Positions 51,635-64,000 are shown, counted from the stretch's first letter. The stretch: DNA of 64,000 bases from Rotaria sordida (GCA_905250125.1 CAJNOL010000012.1:418155-482154); one strand, 5' to 3'. Numbers and translations are program-made. The notes: a model not told the origin generated them from the letters alone.

Positions 51635-54600
51635 TAGAAAAAAATAAAAACATTGATAATCGTAAATACCACCACCACATGAAATATTTGTGTCGCTTGT
51701 TATTGTGTTTTCGTCTTTTCTTTCTTACTTGTACATGTTACGTCGAAAGATTTTGTTTTGAAGAGTATAATTACATTATTTTTCGTTTCTTTTTCAATAT
51801 TAAGGTTGCTCACGTGCTCGACATGTGAGCGAACGATTAAGTTTGTTTTTTTAATCTAGAACGAAAAAGAAAATGAATGATATTTTAAAAGAACAAGTAA
51901 AAGTTGTTAGTTTATTTGAACTTTTGACAAAAAAACATTTGACTGACAGCTGACTTTTTTGATAATGTTAAAAAATCACATGCTATTATTTTCTTTTTTT
52001 TCCTTTCATATTCCCATCGGTCAGATATTTGTTCTGTTCTTGTTCTAGTCATGATGTTTACAAATGATAGAGAAAATTAAAAATAATTATCAAAATTTAA
52101 TCAAAGTCTTTTCTGTTAACTAAAAAGAAATAATTTTAAAAAGGTTTTAAACAAAAAAAAATATTCGTAATAGAATATTCCGTAGATGCCACTAGATTAA
52201 TACATAAAGAATGAATTTGATTGGACGTACTGTTTCTTTACCATTTTATGAATAGACAACATCATGTTGTCGGCATCGTTCTGAATAACCAGTCTATCAA
52301 GCAGAAACAAAATGTAGAACATTCTTGATACGTCCAATTTGTATACTGTTTTACATGTTTGTTTGCAAAAGCAACATGTACGCAATGAACTTTGTCGATA
52401 AGATTAAAACTTTTTTTTTTTCTTATCGAAATGTCTATTTTGGATGAAAAAGAAAACGTATAGCGAGATCTCGTTTGATGAATTTTTGCTACTACATTGA
52501 TGTTCCTTGTCTGCTCTTCTATTCTACTCTAGAATTACATGGAAACTTTTTCATTATATCGATGATACTATCTTTTAGACTTTATTTCAAATGAGTAGAA
52601 CTCTAATAAAATTAAATGAATTATGAAGTAAAAGTAAAGTTACTGAAAATGATCCGAATTAAAATGAAGAATTTCAATAGATTCAATCAGAAGATAATTG
52701 CTTAAAGTGTTTATAGAATTAATTTATTATATTTTTGTGATGATTATATAAACTTGCATAATGAAGTAGAAGATGGAAATGACAATTCTAATTAACTTCT
52801 GTTGATGTTGATTTTTAATCAAATAGTAAAATCTTTTAGTTATTGTGTATTTCTACTAAAATAAAATGTTTGATAGTTTTTTTTTTTGAATATTATCTTG
52901 CTCATGTAAGATTAAGGAGTGACTAGATGTATATTAGTCGTATATCTAATTTTATGTAATTATTTGTTTTATATCTTTGATCAGATAACAAAATGAATAC
53001 TTGTTTTTACATTTCTAAATTATATAACAAATATTAATCTGTACATTTTGATAAACTTTTTACTTGAGAAAAGTAAAATGTACATATACATTGTGTTCAG
53101 TTAAATAACACGTACGAAAATATTTTATTGCACAGTATCATTTGGAACATTAGAATTTCTAGCGTTTGATTCGTACGACGAATAACTTTTATTGAATCTC
53201 TATCATAATATACTAAATAACTTTTTTTTTATCGGATTCCAGGAACTCTTGGATGAGCTTGAGAGATGAATCTTATGGCATTTTTTTTAATATTTCTTAT
53301 GAGAAAACTATAGTTAACTGCTCACAAATATTTTTGTATCAAATATATGTGAATAAAATCTTTTGTTTGCGTGTAATGTCTAGCTTTTACAGCTTTAATT
53401 TATTAAAGATTTTTGTTTTTTTTTGTCTTACTATGCTGGTAGCTCAATACTTGGGAAAATTATACATTAAATATTACTTTTATTTTTGAATATTTTTTGG
53501 TCAACTAGATCAGTTTAAGTAGAATCTTTCTACCTTTTCATAGTATATTTATATATTAAAACAATATTGAGATCATCTATGATTTTTCATTTATTTGTCT
53601 AATCATGTACATTGTTCAATTTTTTAAATTAAAAAAATGATTTTTCTAGAAAATTTATAGTTGTATGAATTTAACATAAATAGAAAGAGCTTGCCATAAG
53701 AAATCTAGATAAATAGGCAACTTTCTCCAGGTCAATGGTTTCAGCGGTCAGATCTATGGATTTTCGGTTGGAAGGATAAAGAAAATGATAGAAATTTGGA
53801 AGCATGAATACACTGATTGAATCCAATACTCGAATCTTTTTAGTTTCAGTCGAAACCGGACAGAACCGGCTCGTATGTCTTAACCTACGTGTTCAACTTC
53901 CGTTAATAGATTATTACAAGATATTTTTGCGTTCTCTAATGACTGAGAAAAAAAGTTAACCTAAAATTAAATTTTAGTTTGAAAATAAAATATGTCATTA
54001 TGAAAAAACGATATACTGACAAGTAGAACATGATTTTTTATTTATAAAGTAAATCTGTAATATCTATCGTACAATTTCCTAGAAAAAATTAAACATTATT
54101 GATCTTTTTTTTATGAATTTTTTTATCAATACTTCACAGTGGTAATGCGATATATTGATATTTGGTTTCTAGTTACGTTACGCAAAGATGTATACTTTGT
54201 GTTGAGATTTAGTAGATTCTAGTTGACTTCATTTTCTCTTTGTCATCTAGTTTTAGTCAATAATTTTAAAAAATTTGAACTAAACTGTGGAAAAAATTGC
54301 TGCATGAATGAAATTTTAATATTCGTCAAATCAGTTAACGCATGTCCAACATAGATAAAAATTACTTACTTCATTTTGTTGTTAATTCTTTGGCCATTTT
54401 GACTAAAAATCATAATTATATTCTTATGTTTTTCTGTAGATGATAAATTATCATAGAAAATTGATGTTTGAAATAATTCTTTGAATTTACACCGCAAAGA
54501 CAGGAACAATAAGTCTAACATTTACGATGAAGTAGTTCGATATTTCTTTCTCTAAATATCGAAAAGATTTCGTTTAAGGTCAAAACAAAACAATTTTTAC

Positions 54601-57217
54601 AGGTAAATATATTTTTGAGATGTGTCATAAAATGTAACCCAATTGGATTGTCCTTATTTTAGCAATTTTTGAAGTATGTTATTAGTCTTCCTGTAGTCAA
54701 ACATTTGCACTTTGCTATCAAGTATTCCAATCAGCCTACAAATCAACAAAAATTTTCTAAAGAAACAAAAAAAATGAAATAATAGTTGTGTGAGCATCAC
54801 ATCATTTCATAATCGATAGCATCAAGTATTTGGAACAAATTAGGATTAGTCGAATTTTTCTAGTTTTTGTATTTGTTTTTAAACATGTACATCACTATAA
54901 ACAAGAATCATATGTGAAAACGAAATATTAAACTCAACAATACATTAGAGAAAGCAAAACAAGATATATTTCTCACTGAGAAAATTATAGATAAAGAAAA
55001 AGATTTTTTTTTTACTCATACATTTACTTTTTATATTATGAGCGATTCTTTTTTGATTCATTTGCAGTAACAACTACTACTAATTTTAATTTTAATAATT
55101 GACTTACAGAGAAATGATGAAAAGAAAGAGAGCATCACTATTCTTTGACTCGGTTCGAGAAAAGCTATAGACTTACAAGAAAAAAACAGCTGTACTTAAT
55201 CAATGATTATGTTATATTTACAACCGATCTAAAATGATGTGTTATATTTATTAAATCGATGGACGAAGAAAATATATTTTTTAATCAGAACTGGGCCTTA
55301 TGTTACGTAAATCTTATAACTTGCAACTGGTCTTCGTCAAGCTGCTTCTACTTTCATCTTCTATATGAGAGAAGAAAGATACGAACATTGAACTCGTGAA
55401 TATTCAAACATTAACAATATTTATTTTGATCTTAATGCATTGTATATATTGCCGGTCAATATAATAGAAAACTTTAAAAGATTTGTTAAATGAGTCTGCC
55501 GAATTTCTATGATTTCAGCTTTTCAGTCATATTTATCTTACGCCTACTATATAATCAACAAGTAAAATAAAACAGGAAATGATTCATTACTGTCGACAAT
55601 ATTATCGTGGAAATTGAAAAGAATTGATAATGATCGATGAAAATGAACGTAAATATCGATCAGAACAAATCATTTATTGATATTCTAAGCACTAATTTGT
55701 CTGTAAATTAATGAATACAGCATTAGGAAATGAAAATATCGATTAACGACACGACATTCTGCTCTCTCGTTTTTGGAAACCTTTTCGAAAGCATGAGAAA
55801 AATTTCATTATCACAACAACAAATATTGATCATTTTTCGAGGAATAAAATTAGTCGAAAAGAAATTCAAAGAAAATATTAATAAACAGATATTTAGTAAG
55901 AAACGACTCCACTCCATTCAAAAGCACTGACATTCTGTCTAAAACTATCAAAATGAATAGATACAGATACAAATGCGAACCAAAATAATTCATTTTCTTG
56001 AAATGCGACTCTATTTGATGATTTTAATAAAATAATTTTATCGTTTATTTCACATAATAATCTTTGATTACAAATACCAACAAGCATTTCAATTTAGTAG
56101 CAATCAGTGGTGTTCCATGTGCGGATGATTCACACCTTCTTGGAAAATTTTCATTGTTCTCCAGCGAAACTTAACGCTTTTCTTCATGTTTTTTGCTCAC
56201 CAATTCCTTCAGCGAGTGAATCCTACCTTTTTAGTAGTCATTCTTTCCCCAATCTTGATGACCTCACAACATTCCTAGCAAGAATATTAAATAAAAATAC
56301 ATGCGATTACAAATGATGGTAATACGTAAAACTAACGTAAGAGAAATTAACGGTCGATTCGAATTTTTTTACAAACTGTCTGTCCTATGTGTTGAGCCAA
56401 CCGAGGTATGCAGTGAGCCAGATACAGGTCGAGAAGCTCTATCGAATGGTATATTCAGATTTGTTTAATGAAAACCAAAGCATTGATTTTCTACTATAGA
56501 AAAAAAAAACGTTAAAACAAGTTTTTACCTGACGATTCACTTCACAATCTGAACCATTTATGAAACGTACATCATTCGATGCAGATTGACAAGCTGCATC
56601 TTGCTCGCCACATGCCTCAGAATCGGCTGCTCACTTTCTTGATATATTAAAATTTAAAGAAATTATTTTTTAGTTTTTTGTGAAACATTTTTTATCAAAC
56701 GATAAGTGAAGTTTGAAATATAGTTTTTGACTATCAAATTAATAGAATAAAGACAGACATTATAACTCAATTTCGAATGTGAGATATTTGTCTTATACAA
56801 AATTTGACATATTCAATTACAAATTTTTGAATTATATTTCTGTTGCAAAGGTTTTGTAAAAAAAAAAATATCAATATTCAATTTTATTAAAGTTGATAGA
56901 AAAGAAAACAAGAATCAATCATTCGATTTCGACTATATTAAAACAACAAAGAACAATTGCTAATAAGCGGCATCTATCGCATATTTCTAAATTTGATTTG
57001 ATTGAAAATGCATTGATGATAACGCTCTATCGATTCATTCTTTCGTTTCTCACTGTTCCGCTCATATGATAGTCGTACGGCGGCAAAGTATATTGTTCAT
57101 GAATTTCGAAGAAAAAAAATGAAATACTTCTTTTTTTTCTCAAATTCAAAAACTGATATTGATTTTATATGAATTGAAATTTTAGATCGTTTTGCACAGA
57201 TTTTGTTTCTTATAATA
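51635..57217. other. 5.6 kb interval between divergent FBXL and kinesin genes
   Basis: Shared upstream region of two divergently transcribed genes. AT-rich with no firmly supported gene. A small GC-richer patch at about 56340-56640 could be a decayed exon and is listed separately; another at 53700-53900 has no open frame of note. Open frames at 53253-53489, 55723-55930 and 56107-56316 were not accepted. Confidence 0.55.
56528..56640 (-). pseudogene. Possible isolated or decayed exon
   Basis: On the minus strand a stretch of 34 codons reads ADSEACGEQDAACQS then RFINGSDCEVNRQ and ends at a GTAAAA donor-like site; it has balanced composition and four cysteines in a secreted-protein-like spacing. 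The best downstream acceptor (T-run then TATAG) would give an immediate stop, and no good upstream partner was found. A broken gene remnant is possible; chance is not excluded. Confidence 0.22.
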
Positions 57218-60200
57218 ATGGCTCATCGTTTAAATCAACTGCGAACATCAACTTTGACAACTCGTAATTATTTGTTTTTAAAATAAAAATTTCATTTGTT
57301 TTTGTTTTATTAATAAATATTCATAGATGATCAATTCACGTCCCTATCATCTACTGTTACATCATCTCCACGTACACCAGGAAAAAAACTAACTAAAGGT
57401 GATCCTATTGTTACTGGCATTCGATTACGTCCATTTCTCGAACGGTTTTTATTATTTATTTTTATTTTTTATTTAAAATTTATTTGTTTTTATTTTTCAT
57501 ACAGAGAATCTGCTATTGATGAGACATCAGCTGTACAAATCTTTGAAAATAATGTTATTTGTACACAAAATAGTCGACCACAAATATTTAAATTTACACA
57601 TTGTTTCGATGCTTCTGCGAAAAATGTAAATAAAAAACAAAAATTTGAAATTATTTTATGAACAGTATTTTATACAAATTTTCTGTTTCGGAGAGGTGAT
57701 TTAAAAGTTCGGAAGTGGTCAACCCGATCTTCGAAGAGACGTCCCCGATAATAGATACAACACTGTTTTTGAGAAACATTTGTTTTTTTTTTCATTATTT
57801 AGAAAAATGTTTATGATGGAATGATTCGATCAGCTGTTCTTGCTTCTTTACAAGGTATATCATAAGAGATTTTCTTTCTTTTTTTTTTAATTCAATAAAG
57901 AAATATGATTTTTTTTCGCTAATTTAGGATACAATACAACTGTTTTAGCCTATGGTCAAACAGCATCAGGTAATTTTCTTTAATTAAAAAAAATAATTCT
58001 TTAAGATTTTTTTTTTTTGGTTTTCTTTTCAAAGGCAAATCACATTCAATATTTGGTTCGTCATGTGAAGAAGGCATATTATCATTAAGTATTCATGATT
58101 TAATAACAATGAATGGAAATAATCATTTAAAATTTGAATTAAGTTTTCTTGAAATTTATAATGAAAAAGTAACAGATTTACTTGCAATACCAACAACATC
58201 AAATGAACATTTAAATCAAAAATCATCAACTAAATCTTCAACAACATTATCATTTTCTAAACATGCACGTACACATATTTTAAATAAACTTGTACCAAGT
58301 TCAAATACAACAAATAATTCAACACGTACACTTGAAATTCGTGAACATCCATTACTTGGTCCATATGTTCCTGATTTAAAATATATTCAAGTTAAAAGTA
58401 AAGAAGATTTTCAAAATGTTTTAAATTTGGGTAATCAACAACGTTCAGTTGCATCAACAAATGCTAATCAACGATCATCAAGATCACATGCTATATTTAC
58501 TGTTAAAATAAGTCGTATTGATTTACCACAATCAACAAATATGCGTTTATCATTTGGATTAAATACAGCTCATTCTTTATCAAATATTGGTAAACATGCA
58601 ACATTATCTAGTTCATCAAAAAAAAGTGCAAAACAACAAGCACAAGATGAATTAGATGCACAAGCTGTACGATTAAATTTTGTTGATTTAGCTGGAAGTG
58701 AAAAATCACAACAATATAATGGAACTCAAGGAAAAAATGATCGATTTGCGGTATGAATAAAACAAAACATAAATATTGTTGATGCTGTTTAGCCGTATAG
58801 AGATGAAATTGTAGTTTCTAATGGAAATGTTACCATGTATAAATATTAGCAAGGATTCTTTTATTATTGTTGATTAATTATATTTTTTACTCGTTATTGC
58901 TGAAGATAGAAAACGAGTTGAAAAGGCACAGAGGCTAAGCCCGTGGTGTGAAACTCATCTATATACTGGACTCATTGTTTATGAGATTATAGAACTTTCG
59001 AATTGGTTGAAAAGTCAAATTTAGCGACAATACATATTTTGATATTGTACAAAGTAGAATGATGGGTTTAATACATGTTTAATTATATATATCATAAATC
59101 AGCTATTACGAAACAAACTGATTTTTGTACGAATTGAAAATCAACAGATATTGTATTAAAAATTCATGAAGTTTAGATTACTTCGGTGTACAAGAGTTCT
59201 TAACTAAGTTTTCATCGATTTTTTAAAAATATCCAATTTGTTCTGCTTCTTTATCCTTGAGTGAAGTAGAATATAGATGTCAAGAAGATCTTCAATATGA
59301 TGAAAACTTCGAAATATAGCAGCAATATTCGATCTAATGAACACTCATTTGTATTATTTCATGACCGTCAGTCTTGTTTTTTGTTTTCATTATTTCGAAA
59401 AAGTAGCAGAGTTCTCACTTCAAAATTGTCATTTTATGGAGTGAATTGAAAACGATCGGAGCTTCGTATTGAAGTTTTGGAAACTGATCATATAGGAACA
59501 TCGAGCTTTGTAATAACGTTTGGACGGAGATCGTACGACTCTCTGATCTTTAGATCATCGCGATACAAAATAGCGATTTCGAGTTATGTGTCAAGTTAAA
59601 AAAGAATCATGACTGACTACTGTACAGTAGTTCACACCATCATGAGACTATTCTTACCGAGAGTCTCGTCAAATGATAAGTTGCTTTTGAAATCATTTTC
59701 AACTCACTAGGTATGCCTTATTCAGACTAGAGATATCATTAAGAACTTTATTTGCGCAATGTTTGAACTCGAAAGTCAATTTTGTAAAGGATCTATAGGA
59801 AGACACAGCATCTCACTGAATGATATCATAAAAAAAGTTTTTCTTCGTTTTAGGAAAGTATTCATATTAATCAATCATTATCTACACTTCGTAATGTAAT
59901 TGATGCATTATCTCGTCAACAAAATCATATTCCTTATCGTGATTCAAATTTAACTTATCTATTAAAAAATAGTCTTGGTGGTGATGCAAAAACATTTATG
60001 TTAGCAACAATTAGTCCATCATCTACGGTTATTGATGAAACTATCAATACATTACGTTATGCTGGTCTTGCTTCAACAATTACTAATGTACCTCGAATAA
60101 AAACTCCACATTTACGCCATGAAATTGATGAATTACGTGAAGAAAATGCACGTCTTAAACAAGAATTATTTCTTGTTAAATCTAAATCAATGCCATCAAT

Positions 60201-61970
60201 ACATCCAACAATAAATAAAATATCTTTACCACGTATTGATGAATGTATACAAACAAGTTTTCTACTTGAATCATCAACATCACAAGAAGAATTAATTAAT
60301 GATGAAAAACTTGATACAGTTGATGAAGAAGTAAATAATTCGAATAGTTTTGATGGTCTCTTCTTTTTAATTATTATTGTTTTTTAGATTTTAGCTCAAA
60401 TTGAAAATCAATGTCGTCGACCGAAAAGAAAACGATTATCTGAACAACCACTTCATGAAATTGGTTTGTTATTCAATAAAAATTTTATATATTTTATCTC
60501 ATTTTATTCTTTAGCAAAAGTACGTCAAATTGATGATACAATGCTTCATCGACGATTAGGAACAATTCTTAGTTATGTTACCGATGATTTTTCAGTAAGT
60601 TCAATTGATAAATTTTATTTCTTAATGAATTTGTTTTTTGTTTATTGAAGATAATCAATGACAATGGTATTCTTGTTATTTCAAATGAATTGAATATAAA
60701 TGTTAAAATGAATTCATCATCATGGACGAATGCATTAGAAAGATTTGATCGAGATGTTGATATTAATTCAATGACAAAAAAAGAGGTTAGTTACAAATAT
60801 CATCAAATATACAGTACTACTCAAAATGATGAGAACAAAGTGTTTTGAATTTGTTTTTCTATGATGTCGATAGGAAGGTTAGAGCCCGTTGTATTCAAAA
60901 TTTTCGGACTTGAAAACTACTGTATTTGATTTTTAAAAAAATACTCTTTGACATAGTTCAACAATGAAACCTTAATATATAGTGCATCTGATAGAGAACT
61001 TTATTGGTTATCCAAATCATTATTTGAATTTGAGTTAAATAGTCAACATCATAGAGAAATAAATGCGGAAACTTCGGATTTAAATCCGAGAGTTATGTGT
61101 ATTTCAAAAAGTGAATCAGACAGATGAGTCGTTCTAGAACGTGTGGACATCAAAATTATACTGGGGAACCTACCATCTAAACTGTTGATTTCTATTGAGT
61201 ATTGCCAAACCAATAGGACTTGGGACCCAATACAGCTCAAATTTGAACTCTTCCCCTTGATTTACCCTAAGAAAGTCGTTTTTCCTATAACTTGATTTCT
61301 ATTGGTCACTGCTCAACCAATAGTATTTCGATGGAAGTGGAATACAGATTCGAGTTCTCCATCTCAGAAAACCTCGAAGTATCATCACTGTGATCGGAAA
61401 ATAGAGCTCTATTTGTGGATCAATTAGATCGTGGACAAAAATCTAACCTAGTTCTCTTTAATTATCTTTGTGATAGATGAGCCAACCTTCTTGTTTCTTT
61501 ATGTTTTATATACCATTTTGTAGCTCGTGAAATTCTCTATCAAATGGTATATAATAGTTGGGGTTTTAGTTGATTATGATAGGAAAAGTCTTCTACGAAA
61601 GTGGGGATGGGTCGATCTTTCCATAGGGAAGGTGCAGGGAAAAATGAGTATTTTTGCAATAACTCAGGAAGGGCTCGGCCAATCCTTCTCATCTTCGAAC
61701 TCGACCGAGATATTGTTAAGACTGAACTGTGTAGAAAATTTCATCGCGATCGGACTCCCCTTTCGAAAGTTATCGGATAAACGGACGGCCGGACGGCCGG
61801 ACACACTGACCGATTTTAGTAGTGTACTCACTTTTTGAGTACACAAAAAGAAGATCGAAAATATCTTGTTCTTATCATATTGAATAATACAATATATTTA
61901 ATAATATTTACGATTGTTTATGTTTTAGATTGTTGATTCACTCAATGTTCTATTTGATAATCAAGAATGA
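57218..61970 (+). CDS. Kinesin with N-terminal motor domain
   Basis: Eleven exons, 634 residues: 57218-57263, 57327-57444, 57505-57625, 57803-57854, 57928-57969, 58035-58750, 59854-60330, 60388-60463, 60515-60594, 60651-60785, 61929-61970. Motor about 25-444: GIRLRPF, P-loop [10 protein letters not shown] (121-129; usual form GQTGSGKT), [15 protein letters not shown], switch [11 protein letters not shown] (269-278), switch II LAGSEK (346-351), [32 protein letters not shown] loop between switch I and switch II carries a Ser/Lys/Gln-rich insert of about 50 residues. After the neck comes a short coiled segment ([16 protein letters not shown]) and a short tail with a basic RRPKRKR (534-540), a nuclear-localisation-like patch. 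ATP-driven microtubule motor; the subfamily cannot be fixed, though [12 protein letters not shown] and EIDELREE recall kinesin-4 type. The 14-residue last exon ending QE-TGA may be an alternative end, see the PWWP gene. Confidence 0.9.
58751..59853 (+). other. 1.1 kb intron of the kinesin with repeat-like sequence
   Basis: Separates the exon ending in the switch II region from the one starting ESIHINQSL (phase 0). Sequence at about 59640-59830 resembles parts of the 26.6-27.25 kb repeat: AGTCTCGTCAAATG occurs in both, and GTTTGAACTCGAAAGTCAAT resembles its GTTTGAAGTCGAAA..GTCGAT. No exon seen. Confidence 0.55.
60786..61928 (+). repeat. Kinesin intron filled with repetitive sequence
   Basis: Contains a degenerate direct repeat (TTGATTTCTATTG..CCAATAG at about 61187-61214 and again at 61284-61323) and, at about 61590-61850, a GC-rich block typical of a dispersed repeat end. 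That block carries GGACGGCC in tandem (61783-61802) and a perfect hairpin, TGTACTCA / TGAGTACA, at 61823-61843. No coding exon was seen. Confidence 0.6.
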
Positions 61971-62156
61971 TTAATTTGTTTTTTCTTCTTTTATTTACTG
62001 ATATTGTATATACGGTCCCTTTCTTGATACGATTTACTCGTATTTCATTTTTTTTTCTTTGACACTATCTGTTTCATATTCTTTTTTTTTTGGCTACTTT
62101 CTATCTTATCTGAATTAAAATATATGACTCATAATATCTAATATTCTATATTTTAG

Positions 62157-63857
62157 ATGAAAAGAATGATTTCAAAGGATGAATTAACAAGAGATCCATC
62201 AGACAGTAAGAAGTAACAAATTTCGATCAAATTCATGAGTCTACTTTTTTCGATCATGCATATCATTCGTCAGAAAATTTTAGTAGTGTTGGATTATGAG
62301 ATAAAGATCATGTAACAAAAAAGAAAAGATTGCTACTTTATCGATCTTCTCTATAGACTATTGACAATTAATGTTTTGATACAGTAATGATACGAAGTGA
62401 TGAAAAAAAAACTGTTTTTTGTTTAAATGCTAATGACTACGAGGTCAAAATAACAAGAAATAAAAACCTCAACAATGATTTTTTTCTTCTTCTGCAGAAT
62501 TCAGGCTAAATAGTCATCATACAGTGACATAAAATTATTCAATTGAATAAAATATGATTCGACTAAAAACTTTTAGAATGGATGCATATCGAGCAAGAAG
62601 AAAAACAATGAACTTTTATCTCGAAGTCTTCATTGTTTTTCCTTCAATATCGAGATAAAAGAATGTAAAATTACTGTAATCTTAATGCCTACTAATCGAG
62701 ATCGATTTTATTGTCAATTTAGCATCGTCTACTTCACCTCATTTCGGACAACTTGTATGGGCGAAATTGGCATCAGCACCATTTTGGCCTGCTGTTATAT
62801 TTACTGAAGAAAATCAAGATTGGATTCGTCATAAAGGTGAAAATCCTAGAAACATAACCCAATGGTTTTATTCTAATTTTTTTTTCTCGAAATAAATTAA
62901 TTTTAGGGAAATCTTCTTATGTACATGTTTTCTTTTTTGGTGAAACTGCTGAACAAAGTTGGATTCAAACGACGCGTATTTTACCATTTATTGGAGCAGA
63001 TAAATTCTCTAAACAACGTAGCAAATGGCGTCGTAAAGTAAAAAAAATACATTCAAAGAAAACAAAAATTTTCTTTTTATTTAGATGAAATCTAAATCAC
63101 AAGAAGAACAAAGATTAACAGTAAAAGATAAATTAAATTTAAATATTGCTATTAAGCAAACTGTTAAATTATCAAAATTTTCATTACAAAAACGTATTAC
63201 TGTACTTAAAAATGAATGGTGGTATTGGGACGAAATTAATCAATCAGAATCAATTAGTGAAGTATCTACGAAAGAAATCGACATGGAAGAAGATGAACCA
63301 ATACTAATTAAAGAACAAGAAAATGATACTGAAGAAATTTTACAATTATTTAGTACGAATCCAGACGAACTGGTACATTAGCACAAAAAAAGAAAATATT
63401 CCTGTTCAATAAAATAAAACAGGTTGTATTTTTATTTTAGGATGATATAATTTGTTTATCAGATATGTCTACAGAAAATAATGAAACACAATCATCTTTA
63501 AAACATACATCATCTGTTTGTTTCCATCCATTAACATCATATGAAGAAGAAACAATTATTCGTGAAATGATCTCTTCATCAGATAATTCGTTTTCAGCAT
63601 GTCGTTGTCTTGCTGAAAAAGAATATTTACGATGTATTCAAAAAAATTTTCCATCAACATCAATTATTTCAGAACATTGGTTCTATCTTTTTCTTTTTCG
63701 TCATTGTGAACGATTAGCTCGTACGTTTCCAAAATGGATTAATGATATGAAGCTTTTATTAGAACAATCTCCATTTCTTTCACCAATGCATCAATCACAA
63801 ATACAATCACTTATTATTTTGTTTAAACAATACTGTAATCGCCATCGACAACAGTAA
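62157..63857 (+). CDS. PWWP-domain protein of unknown family, possibly 3' part of the kinesin gene
   Basis: Exons 62157-62205, 62723-62836, 62907-63037, 63085-63372, 63441-63857; 332 residues, stop TAA at 63855-63857. The PWWP domain (about 22-90) has GQLVWAKL (25-32) and APFWPAVIF (35-43), with PFWPA in the place of PWWPA, then YVHVFFFGETAEQSWI and a basic end KWRRK. PWWP domains bind chromatin (often methylated H3K36 nucleosomes) and DNA. Residues 95-195 are acidic and charged, including NEWWYWDEI; the last 110 residues are a helical region (YEEETIIREMI, FSACRCLAEKEYLRCI, WFYLFLFRHCERLAR) that was not recognised. The ATG sits directly after TATTTTAG, a good splice acceptor, only 186 bases after the kinesin stop, and joining from kinesin exon 10 (60785) keeps frame. 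So it is either an independent gene, a trans-spliced downstream cistron, or the true 3' half of a kinesin-PWWP protein. Confidence 0.75.
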
Positions 63858-64000
63858 TATTTCTTTTAAAGAGAACAGTAAAGTATACAAACATTTCTAG
63901 ATCTTTCTTTTTCGTTTTTTGTAAGATATAGTTAATTTTTTTGATATTTCAATTTTTTTTGCTTTTTTTTTGAGAAGTTATATGTATGAAATATAGATTT
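63858..64000 (+). other. 3' flank of the PWWP gene
   Basis: T-rich 3' UTR sequence to the window edge; no canonical AATAAA was seen in the visible part. Confidence 0.6.

Noticed and set aside
56107..56316. 69-codon plus-strand open frame
   Set aside because: No domain recognised, no splice context, and the opposite strand is equally plausible; not supported.
1..64000. tRNA, rRNA, CRISPR arrays and prokaryotic operon features
   Set aside because: No tRNA T-loop/anticodon pattern, no rRNA, no regularly spaced direct repeats; the window is clearly eukaryotic with spliceosomal introns.

Overview
This is a nuclear window from a small, very AT-rich invertebrate animal genome. Protein-coding exons are split by tiny introns, mostly 45 to 70 bases with GT..AG ends and T-rich acceptors, a few larger introns of 1 to 3 kb, the standard code, and long AT-rich intergenic tracts. 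The gene set is metazoan: a LIM-homeobox factor, a rhodopsin-type GPCR, G-alpha subunits, a receptor guanylate cyclase, ZNF598, a LIM/F-box style regulator set and a kinesin. The gene style would fit a bdelloid rotifer of the Adineta/Rotaria kind; that species-level guess is inference and cannot be proved here.

Layout. 552-1786 (+): 3' part of an LMX1-type LIM-homeobox gene whose first LIM domain lies outside the window. 1.8-9.2 kb: gene-free, with two foldback repeats, one of which has the ends of a TA-target MITE. 9249-10360 (-): an orphan peptide-type GPCR in two exons. 10.4-19.3 kb: gene-free, with several palindromes and a widely spaced inverted pair. 19302-21105 and 22596-24379 (+): two tandem Gq-class G-alpha genes with identical 10-exon structures. 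24568-35242 (-): a 23-exon natriuretic-peptide-receptor-type guanylate cyclase, convergent with the second G-alpha gene. 35.2-41.8 kb: gene-free, with a nested inverted repeat. 41783-46438 (-): an 11-exon ZNF598 orthologue (ribosome-collision E3 ligase). 48890-51634 (-): a 14-exon FBXL2/FBXL20-type F-box/LRR gene ending in a CaaX box. 51.6-57.2 kb: mostly empty. 57218-61970 (+): an 11-exon kinesin. 62157-63857 (+): a 5-exon PWWP-domain gene that starts directly on a splice-acceptor-like site and is in frame with the kinesin exons, so the two may form one kinesin-PWWP gene or a trans-spliced pair.

Functionally the GPCR, the two Gq-like alphas and the guanylate cyclase are all receptor-signalling genes lying within about 26 kb, but there is no operon logic and the cluster may be chance. 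The most interesting signals are the possible kinesin-PWWP fusion, the tandem G-alpha genes with an altered P-loop and unlike C-terminal tails, and the repeated occurrence of long imperfect palindromes (at least eight) in introns and intergenic DNA. Exon joins were worked out by hand from reading frame and family similarity; lengths of coding sums are consistent (each complete gene sums to a whole number of codons).
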